Assembly: GCA_005881885.1 (NCBI GenBank)
Contig: VBDX01000146.1
Coordinates: 1-35,803, forward strand
Direction of reading: 5' to 3'
Length of the DNA stretch: 35,803 nucleotides
Source of the DNA: Chloroflexota bacterium
GTDB taxonomy: Bacteria > Chloroflexota > Limnocylindria > P2-11E
The notes beneath the pieces are model-generated. The model was not told the origin of the DNA. It worked only from the letters and a program-made list of their open reading frames with translations, and did not search any database. The translations under genes and the position numbers were made by a program. This document shows, piece by piece, positions 29,895 to 35,803 of this stretch; within the stretch, counting starts at the first letter, position 1, and each line of letters begins with the position of its first letter.

Positions 29895-29929
29895 TGACAC
29901 GTTGTCACGCCAGCGTCACAATCAGCGTC
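29895..29929. promoter_or_regulatory. Repeats in front of the response-regulator gene
   Basis: TGACA-CGT-TGTCA (29895-29907) is a short inverted repeat, followed by a direct repeat CAGCGTC at 29911-29917 and 29923-29929 (period 12). OmpR-type regulators bind direct repeats, so this may be an autoregulatory site shared with the divergent secreted-protein gene. Confidence 0.4.
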
Positions 29930-29941
29930 GAAACTCGTCTC

Positions 29942-30649
29942 ATGAGAGGCAACCCGAGCGCGGAGGCAGGTCCGATCCTGGTCGTCGACGACGACCCGAA
30001 GATCGCCCACCTCGTCCGTGCCTACCTCGAGCGCGAAGGCTTCGCGGTCGCGAGCGCGGGCGACGGCATCGCCGCGTTGGCGGCCGTCCGCGAGCGCCCG
30101 CCCCGCCTCATCGTTCTTGACATCATGCTTCCCGAGCTCGACGGTCTTTCGGTGGCACGCCGCGTCCGCGAGGAGTCCGACGTGCCGATCCTCATGCTCT
30201 CCGCTCGGGGCTCCGTGGCCGAACGCGTCCACGGGATCGCGGAAGGCGCGGACGATTACCTGCCGAAGCCTTTTTCTCCCGCAGAACTGGTCGTCCGCGT
30301 GAAGGCGATCCTCCGGCGTGCGGCCATCGGCCGCGAGACGCGCGAGCCTCTGCGGCTCGGCGACCTCGTCATCGACCGCGAGCGGCACGAGGTGCTCCGC
30401 CGCGGTGAGCGCCTGGCGCTTTCCGCGCTCGAATTCCGCCTGCTCGTCGCGCTCGTCGAAGCCGAAGGTCGCGTGCTCTCGCGAGACGCGCTCCTCGACG
30501 CGCTCTACGGAGCCGCGGATGGCGAAGCGGTCGATCGCACGATCGATGTCTACGTACGGCGCCTGCGCGAGCGGCTCGGAGACGCCCCCGACCGCCCGCG
30601 CTACGTCGCGACCGTGCGTGGCATCGGCTACCGCGCCCTCGTTTCGTGA
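29942..30649 (+). CDS. OmpR/PhoB-family response regulator
   Basis: 235 aa from ATG 29942. Receiver domain (about 10-120): ILVVDDDPKIAHLV with the acidic triad D16-D18, phosphorylation site D60 in LIVLDIMLPELDG, and K109 in DDYLPKPF. C-terminal winged helix-turn-helix (about 135-232): LRLGDLVIDRERHEVL, LSALEFRLLVALVEAEGRVLSRDALL, VDRTIDVYVRRLRERLGD and VRGIGYRALV. It overlaps the sensor kinase gene as GTGA. The stimulus is unknown; the nearest possible targets are the divergent secreted/DM13 pair. Confidence 0.93.
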   Translation: MRGNPSAEAGPILVVDDDPKIAHLVRAYLEREGFAVASAGDGIAALAAVRERPPRLIVLDIMLPELDGLSVARRVREESDVPILMLSARGSVAERVHGIAEGADDYLPKPFSPAELVVRVKAILRRAAIGRETREPLRLGDLVIDRERHEVLRRGERLALSALEFRLLVALVEAEGRVLSRDALLDALYGAADGEAVDRTIDVYVRRLRERLGDAPDRPRYVATVRGIGYRALVS

Positions 30650-31704
30650 ACGGGATCGGCGCGCGCATCGCGTTGGGCGCCCTCGCGGTATCGGTCTGCG
30701 CGATCGCCATCGTGACCGCGGGCGTCGCATTGGCGGGAGGCGCCGCGTTCGAGAGGCTCATGCAGGAGCACGGCGCGTCCGTCGCCACGTCCCGCGACAT
30801 GTTCGATCAGTCGGTGGGCGGAGCCCTGACCGCGGCCGTCGCCGGCGCGGCCATCGCCAGCCTGGCGCTCGCCGTCGTTCTGGGACGCTGGCTCGCCGCT
30901 CCGCTCCTGCGGATGCGTGGCGCCGCGCGGCGCGTCGCGCAGGGTGACCTGAGCGCGCGCGTTTCCCCGGAGGGTCCGGAGGAGATCGTCTTCCTCGCCG
31001 AGTCCTTCAACCTGATGGCCGAGCGGCTCGACGCGCACGCCCGTGAGCGGGCGGACTTCATCACGAACGCAGCGCACGAGCTGCGAACGCCCTTGACCAA
31101 CCTCCAGGGCTACCTCGAGGGGCTCCGGGACGGAGTGATCCCGCCGAGCCGGGAGTCCTTCGCCTCGCTCCATGAGGAGGTGGATCGCCTCGTGCGCCTG
31201 GCACGGTCACTGGACGCCCTCGCGGATGGAGAGCTGGATCACGGGCCGCCGCGGCTTAAGGCGATCGACGTCTACGGGGCCGTCGCCGCATCGGTCGACC
31301 TGGCGTTCCCCGCCTTCGAGCGCCGCGCGATCGGGCTCGAGGTGCACGTGCCCGCCGGCTTGCGCGCGCGCGCGAATCCCGACCACCTCGCGCAGGTACT
31401 GGCGAACCTCCTCCAGAACGCGGTCCGCTACACGCCGGCGGGCGGCCGGGTGCGGGTCACGGCCGAGGGGCGCGACGGCGAGATCGTCGTCACCGTCTCG
31501 AACACCGGTGATGGGATCCCGCCGCAGGACCTGCAGCGGGTCTTCGAGCGGTTCTATCGGGTGGAGAAGTCGCGCGATCGGTCGCGAGGTGGCGCCGGGA
31601 TCGGCCTCGCGATCGTGAAGCAGCTGGTGGAGCTTGGTGGCGGCAAGGTGGGCGCCGAATCCGCTTCGGGGCTCACCCGTTTTTGGTTTTCGCTTCCCGC
31701 CTGA
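30646..31704 (+). CDS. Sensor histidine kinase
   Basis: 352 aa from GTG 30646. Two membrane helices (about 7-32 and 60-85) with a very short periplasmic loop. Then a HAMP domain (RWLAAPLLRMRGAARRVAQGDLSARV), the H box FITNAAHELRTPL with H144, and the ATPase domain with N box LANLLQNAVRYTP, G1 TGDGIPPQD and G2 GGAGIGLAIVKQLV. With only about 30 residues between helices there is little sensing domain, so it may sense within the membrane. It partners the response regulator whose stop it overlaps. Confidence 0.92.
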   Translation: MNGIGARIALGALAVSVCAIAIVTAGVALAGGAAFERLMQEHGASVATSRDMFDQSVGGALTAAVAGAAIASLALAVVLGRWLAAPLLRMRGAARRVAQGDLSARVSPEGPEEIVFLAESFNLMAERLDAHARERADFITNAAHELRTPLTNLQGYLEGLRDGVIPPSRESFASLHEEVDRLVRLARSLDALADGELDHGPPRLKAIDVYGAVAASVDLAFPAFERRAIGLEVHVPAGLRARANPDHLAQVLANLLQNAVRYTPAGGRVRVTAEGRDGEIVVTVSNTGDGIPPQDLQRVFERFYRVEKSRDRSRGGAGIGLAIVKQLVELGGGKVGAESASGLTRFWFSLPA

Positions 31705-31738
31705 CGTTCCCGTCGCGCGTCAGCGATTCACTCGCGCG

Positions 31739-32239
31739 TCAATGGAAGGAAAGCTCTCCGGCGCGGATCGCCACGGCGAGCCAGTTCTCCGAGGGCGGTA
31801 GCGGGCAGCGCCAGGCGTCGTTGTAGGCGCAATACGGGTTGTAGGCACGGTTGAAGTCGAGCGTGAAGCGGCCTCCGCCGAGAGGCTCGGCCTCGACATA
31901 GCGGCCCGCCCCGTAGGTCTCTTTCCCGCTCGTTGCGTCACGGAACGGGATGAAGAGCTCGTCCCCTTGCTCGTACGCGATGAGGGCGACGCGCTCGCCC
32001 GCGACATCGAACCGCACCGTGCCGACGCGCCTCAGGTGATTCGCGGACCCGTCGCTCATCTCGACTTCTTCCAGCGTCCCGCCACCGTTCGGATCGACTG
32101 TTACGTTGAAGCGATAGGCCGCGTCCTCGGCGAGGTAACGCAGACCCTTGAAGCTCGCGCGCTGCTCGACCGACAGCGGCGAGTCGTGAGCGTGCCGGAA
32201 GTAGTCGTCCTTCTCTCGGCGCAGCTCCGCGATCTCCAT
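31739..32239 (-). CDS. DUF1684 protein
   Basis: 166 aa from ATG 32239. The family is recognisable from REKDDYFRHAHDSPL at the start, YRFNVTVDPNGGGTLEEVEMSDG, and the C-terminal DFNRAYNPYCAYNDAWRCPLPPSENWLAVAIRAGE, which carries the invariant YNPYCAY and CPLPPxENWL. No signal peptide is seen. The biochemical function is unknown; the conserved Cys pair at the end suggests metal binding. It is divergent from the truncated molybdoenzyme gene (48 bases between starts). Confidence 0.88.
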   Translation of the reverse strand: MEIAELRREKDDYFRHAHDSPLSVEQRASFKGLRYLAEDAAYRFNVTVDPNGGGTLEEVEMSDGSANHLRRVGTVRFDVAGERVALIAYEQGDELFIPFRDATSGKETYGAGRYVEAEPLGGGRFTLDFNRAYNPYCAYNDAWRCPLPPSENWLAVAIRAGELSFH

Positions 32240-32287
32240 CTATCGGGACAACGCGCGCATCGCCGTGCGCATTCCTAGACTCGGCGT

Positions 32288-32833
32288 GTGATCCGCCCTC
32301 GCCTTTGGGTGAGCCCCATCCCGTATGGCCTCGGGCGAACGAAGCCCAACCACTACCTTGAGATCGCGCGAACGGTCTGGGAGAACCGCCGCGATCTGCC
32401 GTACGCCTGGCGGATTCTCTCGCGCGGGGTCTGCGATGGGTGCGCCCTAGGCGTGGCCGGCTTCCATGACTGGACGATGGACGGCATCCACCTGTGCACG
32501 ACGCGCCTTGATCTTCTCAAGCTGAACACCGCGCGCGCTCTCGATCCCGCGGTCCTGGCGCACGTCGCGGCACTTCCGCGGTCGTCGGCCGCGCTGCGCG
32601 CCCTCGGCCGCCTTCCGTGCCCGATGCATCGGCGGCGCGGAGAGTCAGGCTTCCGCCGCGTGAGCTGGGATGAGGCTCTCGCTCTCGCCGCTGCGCGCAT
32701 CCGCGAGAGCGCGCCGGATCGGATCGGCTTCTATCTGATGGCGCAGGCCAACGCGCTCATCGCTGGCGGTCGCCGTGACCCGGTCTCGGGAGTGCCGGAC
32801 TACAACGCGACCGTCGAGCTCGCCCGGCCGTGA
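32288..32833 (+). pseudogene. Formate-dehydrogenase/YdeP-type molybdoenzyme gene with the middle missing
   Basis: 181 codons, GTG 32288 to TGA 32833. The first about 155 residues match the N-terminus of FdhF/YdeP-type molybdopterin oxidoreductases ([76 protein letters not shown]). The last about 25 residues ([26 protein letters not shown]) resemble the extreme C-terminus of the same family. Normal members are 700 or more residues, so the whole catalytic middle is absent with the frame kept. It cannot work as an oxidoreductase. An assembly join error is an alternative to a real deletion. It overlaps mobA as GTGA, as the intact gene presumably did. Confidence 0.75.
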
Positions 32834-33432
32834 TTGGCCTCTCGGGGATCCTTCTCGCCGGCGGCGCATCCACCCGTTTTGGCCGTGAGAAGGTGGTCGA
32901 GCCGGTCGACGGCGAGCCCCTTTTCCACCGTCCGCTACGCGCGCTTCTCGCTGCCTGCGATGAGGTCGTGATCGTCCTTGCGCCAGGCGCAGCGGAGCTT
33001 CCGCTGCCGCCGAACGCATCCCAGGCGCGTTTCGCTCGGGACGACGTCGCGCACGGCGGGCCGCTCGTCGGCGTACGCACCGGCCTCGCCGAGGTGCGCG
33101 CGCCGCTGGCGGCGATCGCCGGAGCGGACATGCCCGGCCTTCGGGCGGAATTGCTCGCGCTCATGGCCCGGCACGCCACCACATCCGGAAAAAGGGCGGT
33201 CGTCCTCGGCGACTCGGATTGGTCGCATCCGCTGCCGGCCGTCGTTAACACGAAAGCGGCAGTCGACCTTGCTGCGGCGCTCCTCGGCGGCGGCGAACGT
33301 CGCCTGCGCGCGCTCATGGGAGCCCTCGACGCGCTCGTGCTGCCGGAGCGTGTCTGGGCGAAGGTCGACCCCGACGGCGAATGGCGCCGCGACGTCGATG
33401 TGCTGGGCGACCTGCCGACCAAGCGCGGCTAG
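32830..33432 (+). CDS. mobA: MobA-like molybdenum cofactor guanylyltransferase
   Basis: 200 aa from GTG 32830, overlapping the truncated molybdoenzyme stop as GTGA. A nucleotidyltransferase of the MobA family: [17 protein letters not shown] (5-21, the GTP-binding LxGGxSxRxGxxK motif), [31 protein letters not shown] and [10 protein letters not shown]. It adds GMP to molybdopterin to form the guanine dinucleotide cofactor used by formate dehydrogenases. Its coupling to the molybdoenzyme fragment supports a former or current Mo enzyme locus. It overlaps the convergent ArsR-type gene by four bases. Confidence 0.88.
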   Translation: MIGLSGILLAGGASTRFGREKVVEPVDGEPLFHRPLRALLAACDEVVIVLAPGAAELPLPPNASQARFARDDVAHGGPLVGVRTGLAEVRAPLAAIAGADMPGLRAELLALMARHATTSGKRAVVLGDSDWSHPLPAVVNTKAAVDLAAALLGGGERRLRALMGALDALVLPERVWAKVDPDGEWRRDVDVLGDLPTKRG

Positions 33433-33815
33433 TTCGTGGGGCCCGGCTCCAGCTTGTCGAACGCCGCGTCGATGTCGCGGAGGATCTCGGCATTGAGGTC
33501 CGTGGCCAGACGGTATCGCACCACGTTGCCATTCCGGCTGGGCTGGACGATGTCGGCCTCGCGTAGCACGCGCAGGTGCTGGCTCGTCGCCGAACGGCTG
33601 CGGCCGAGGATGCGCGCGAGGTCGCTCGCCGCGAGCTGATTGTCCCGAAGCGCGCGGACGATCTTGAGGCGGGTGGCGTCGCAGAGCACGTCGAGGATGC
33701 GGCGCATCCGCCGCTCGGAGAGTGGAGACAGCTTCGTGCGCTCGGCGGTGGCGACCGCGGCAGGGTCTATGGCCTCAGGAGTGGTTGGTTCCACGGCAGG
33801 ACCTCGAACGAACAT
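33429..33815 (-). CDS. ArsR-family transcriptional regulator
   Basis: 128 aa from ATG 33815. Winged helix-turn-helix: RRILDVLCDATRLKIVRALRD, then LAASDLARILGRSRSATSQHLRVLREADIVQPSRNGNVVRYRLA (recognition helix with SATSQHLRVL), and a short C-terminal helix. A Cys (about 45) is present, but no clear CXC metal site, so the signal need not be a metal. A palindrome covers its start codon, which fits autoregulation. The divergent receiver gene starts 107 bases away. Confidence 0.87.
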   Translation of the reverse strand: MFVRGPAVEPTTPEAIDPAAVATAERTKLSPLSERRMRRILDVLCDATRLKIVRALRDNQLAASDLARILGRSRSATSQHLRVLREADIVQPSRNGNVVRYRLATDLNAEILRDIDAAFDKLEPGPTN

Positions 33816-33822
33816 GTTGTTC
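33806..33822. promoter_or_regulatory. Palindromic operator on the ArsR-type start codon
   Basis: GAACGAACATGTTGTTC is an imperfect 17-bp palindrome with the core AACATGTT. The start codon of the ArsR-type gene is inside it. ArsR-type dimers bind such inverted repeats, so autorepression is likely. Confidence 0.55.
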
Positions 33823-33895
33823 TTCGGACGTCCTTCTGCAGACCTCGTGCCCGCCCGCTCGGCGCTTCAATCTTGGCGAAAGTTGCGGTTCTGTT

Positions 33896-33916
33896 ACTTC
33901 ACATAACCTATGAAGT
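33896..33916. promoter_or_regulatory. Inverted repeat before the receiver gene
   Basis: ACTTCA (33896-33901) and TGAAGT (33911-33916) form a perfect 6-bp inverted repeat with a 9-base spacer, seven bases before the ATG at 33923. It may be a second operator of the divergent ArsR-type regulator or an RNA hairpin near the start. Confidence 0.35.
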
Positions 33917-33922
33917 CAGCTG

Positions 33923-34327
33923 ATGTCGAGAAGTCATCCGATGCCGAGCATCGTCGTCCTCGACGACGACCCCATCGTTCTCGAGCTCCTGCGCACGGTG
34001 CTCGAAGATGCGGGGTACGCGTCGATCTGCGGCGCGCGTCTCGAGGATGTCCCGGCGGCCGTCCGCCCCGATCTGGTGATCAGCGACCTGATCCCGCTGA
34101 AGGCGTACGGCCGTCTTGTGGCCCTGGACTGGATCTCGACGCTCCGCGAGCGGTTCGGCCCGGTGCCGATCTTGGTCGTCACCGCCCATACCGCCGCCCT
34201 CCGCGAGCCCGACGGCCTCGGCGTGGACGGGACCATCGGCAAGCCTTTCGACGTAGAGGCGCTCCTTGCGAAGGTCAAGGGGCTATTGGCTGCCGGAGGG
34301 CCGACCCCCCCGACTGTTACATCCTGA
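33923..34327 (+). CDS. Stand-alone response-regulator receiver protein
   Basis: 134 aa from ATG 33923; ATG 33941 gives the more usual N-terminus [11 protein letters not shown]. Receiver fold only: [13 protein letters not shown], phosphorylation site D55 in [13 protein letters not shown], Thr/Ser in VVTAHTA and Lys in GTIGKPFD. There is no output domain. Single-domain receivers act through protein contacts, as in chemotaxis or phosphorelays, but no kinase is next to it. Overlaps the convergent carboxyltransferase gene by 11 bases. Confidence 0.82.
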   Translation: MSRSHPMPSIVVLDDDPIVLELLRTVLEDAGYASICGARLEDVPAAVRPDLVISDLIPLKAYGRLVALDWISTLRERFGPVPILVVTAHTAALREPDGLGVDGTIGKPFDVEALLAKVKGLLAAGGPTPPTVTS

Positions 34328-35803
34328 AGACGCCGTAGCGGACGTCCTCGATCGGGGCGTGTTGCGCCGCGGCAAGCCCAAGAGCGAGCACCGTGCGCGT
34401 GTCCAGCGGATCGATGATGCCGTCGTCCCAAAGTCGGGCGGTTGAGTAGTAGGGCGAACCCTGAGCCTCGTAGCGCTCGCGCGTCGTGCGTTTGAACTCC
34501 TCGCGCTCGGCGTCCCTTGGGAAGTCGCGCACCATCGAGAGCACCGTCGCGGCCTGCTCGCCCCCCATCACGCTGATCCGGGCGTTGGGCCACATCCAGA
34601 GCTGCCGGGGTGAATACGCGCGTCCGGCCATGCCGTAATTGCCCGCGCCGAAGCTGCCGCCGATGATGACCGTGAATTTCGGGACGGTGCTGCAGGCGAC
34701 GGCGGTCACCATCTTCGCCCCGTCCTTGGCGATGCCGCCCGCCTCGTACTCCTTACCGACCATGAAACCGGAGATGTTCTGTAAGAAAACGAGCGGCACG
34801 CGCCGTTGATTGCAGAGCTCGATGAAGTGCGCGGCCTTCAGCGCGGACTCGCTGAAGAGGACGCCGTTGTTCGCAACGATGCCCACGCGATAGCCCTCGA
34901 TGCGCGCGAAGCAGCAGACCGCCGTCGTCCCGTAAAGGGCCTTGAACTCGTGGAATCGCGAGCCGTCGACGATCCGCGCGATGACCTCGCGAACGTCGTA
35001 TTGCGTGCGGATGTCTCGTGGGATGATCGCGTAGAGCTCCTGCGGGTCGCGCGCCGGCGGCTCGGGCTCGCCGCGGTCCTGGTCGCCCCAGTAGGTCCGC
35101 CGCTCGAGCAGCGCGACGATATCGCGCGCGATCTTGATCGCATGCGCATCGTCGAGCGCCAGGTGGTCGGCCACTCCGGAGACGCGGGTGTGGACGTCGG
35201 CGCCGCCGAGCTCCTCCGCGGACACGTCGACCCCCGTCGCCGCCTTCACCAGCGGCGGGCCGCCGATGAAGATCGTTCCCTGTCCCTTGACGATGACTGT
35301 CTCGTCGCTCATCGCCGGAACGTACGCGCCGCCCGCGGTGCTCGAGCCCATGACGAGCGCCAGCTGCGGAATGCCGAGCGCGGAAAGCCGTGCCTGGTTG
35401 TAGAAGATGCGACCGAAATGCTCGCGGTCGGGGAACACGTCGTCCTGCAGGTCGAGGTTCGCGCCGCCCGAGTCGACGAGGTAAAGGCACGGAAGCCGAT
35501 TCTCGAGCGCGATCTCCTGCGCGCGCAGATGCTTCTTCACGGTCATCGGGTAGTACGCGCCGCCCTTCACCGTCGCGTCGTTGGCGACGATCACGCACTC
35601 GTTGCCGCTGACGCGGCCGATGCCGGTGATGATCCCGGCGCCGGGCGGATCGTCGTACATCCCGAATGCGGCGAGTGGCGAGAGCTCGAGGAACGCGATC
35701 CCGGGATCGAGAAGCCGCTCGACGCGCTCGCGCGGCAAGAGCTTCCCAGCCTTGGTGTGCCGTTCGCGCGCGCGCTCCGATCCGCCCTCGCGCGCTTTGG
35801 CGA
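34317..35803 (-). CDS. mccB: Acyl-CoA (methylcrotonyl-CoA type) carboxylase carboxyltransferase subunit, 5' end outside the window
   Basis: At least 495 codons are visible; the frame is open to the right edge and the N-terminal few tens of residues are missing (the edge reads [22 protein letters not shown]). Crotonase-like carboxyltransferase halves: [64 protein letters not shown], then [29 protein letters not shown] in the N half, and [26 protein letters not shown] and [19 protein letters not shown] in the C half. These are typical of methylcrotonyl-CoA carboxylase beta rather than propionyl-CoA carboxylase. Its biotinylated partner is likely the mccA gene 12 kb away, an unusual split. Confidence 0.93.
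   Translation of the reverse strand, partial: AKAREGGSERARERHTKAGKLLPRERVERLLDPGIAFLELSPLAAFGMYDDPPGAGIITGIGRVSGNECVIVANDATVKGGAYYPMTVKKHLRAQEIALENRLPCLYLVDSGGANLDLQDDVFPDREHFGRIFYNQARLSALGIPQLALVMGSSTAGGAYVPAMSDETVIVKGQGTIFIGGPPLVKAATGVDVSAEELGGADVHTRVSGVADHLALDDAHAIKIARDIVALLERRTYWGDQDRGEPEPPARDPQELYAIIPRDIRTQYDVREVIARIVDGSRFHEFKALYGTTAVCCFARIEGYRVGIVANNGVLFSESALKAAHFIELCNQRRVPLVFLQNISGFMVGKEYEAGGIAKDGAKMVTAVACSTVPKFTVIIGGSFGAGNYGMAGRAYSPRQLWMWPNARISVMGGEQAATVLSMVRDFPRDAEREEFKRTTRERYEAQGSPYYSTARLWDDGIIDPLDTRTVLALGLAAAQHAPIEDVRYGVFRM

Noticed and set aside
1..35803. tRNA (including tRNA-Sec), rRNA or CRISPR
   Set aside because: Looked for T-loop and acceptor patterns and regular repeats in the gaps; none found. 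Without software a divergent tRNA could be missed.

Overview
The window is GC-rich (roughly two thirds G+C by eye) and gene-dense. No stretch longer than about 130 bases lacks a gene, and many neighbouring genes share ATGA, GTGA or TGATG overlaps. There are no rRNA or tRNA genes, no CRISPR array and no prophage. Gene content and codon use suggest a free-living aerobic or facultative bacterium, possibly Chloroflexota or a related high-GC terrabacterial lineage, but this placement is a guess.

Layout. 1-5.7 kb, minus strand: a GNAT acetyltransferase that runs off the window, the DNA-repair pair mrfB-mrfA, and a TnpB (IS605/IS1341-type) gene whose stop codon overlaps the mrfA start codon. 5.8-10 kb: a secreted protein, a DUF695 protein, a GH13 alpha-glucosidase, a hotdog thioesterase and a small membrane protein. 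10-13.4 kb, minus strand: a compact membrane-lipid operon (DedA, CdsA, PlsC-like acyltransferase, a CDP-alcohol phosphatidyltransferase-like protein missing key aspartates, and a VTT-like protein). 13.5-16.8 kb: a very large BNR/VPS10-like beta-propeller protein. 16.8-23.6 kb and 34.3-35.8 kb: a leucine/isovalerate-type catabolic set (HMG-CoA-lyase-like protein, biotin carboxylase subunit, methylglutaconyl-CoA-hydratase-like enzyme and, 12 kb away, the carboxyltransferase subunit), interspersed with DUF2087, nitroreductase, DJ-1/PfpI and AzlCD genes.

The most interesting part is 24.8-28.9 kb. A Crp/Fnr-family regulator with a CRP-like recognition helix is surrounded by five or six TGTGA-N6-TCACA-like palindromes. 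One overlaps its own start codon and the others sit near downstream genes. Within this putative regulon are two genes that a standard annotator would split or call broken, because each has an in-frame TGA. One is a rhodanese-CBS fusion (TGA at codon 68, where I recall relatives carrying a Cys). The other is a peroxiredoxin (TGA at codon 38, exactly at the peroxidatic Cys of the DWCPYC motif). In both, a hairpin follows whose apical loop begins exactly 20 nt after the TGA. In the peroxiredoxin the loop is GGUC, as in the E. coli fdhF SECIS. I read both as selenoproteins. No selA/B/C/D gene lies in the window.

The same neighbourhood shows gene decay: a 57-codon remnant of a carboxymuconolactone-decarboxylase/peroxidase-like protein, and a formate-dehydrogenase-type molybdoenzyme gene with its middle missing, just upstream of mobA. 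The rest of the right part holds secreted proteins (including a DM13 protein), an OmpR-type two-component system, DUF1684, an ArsR-type regulator with a palindromic operator on its start codon, and a stand-alone receiver protein.
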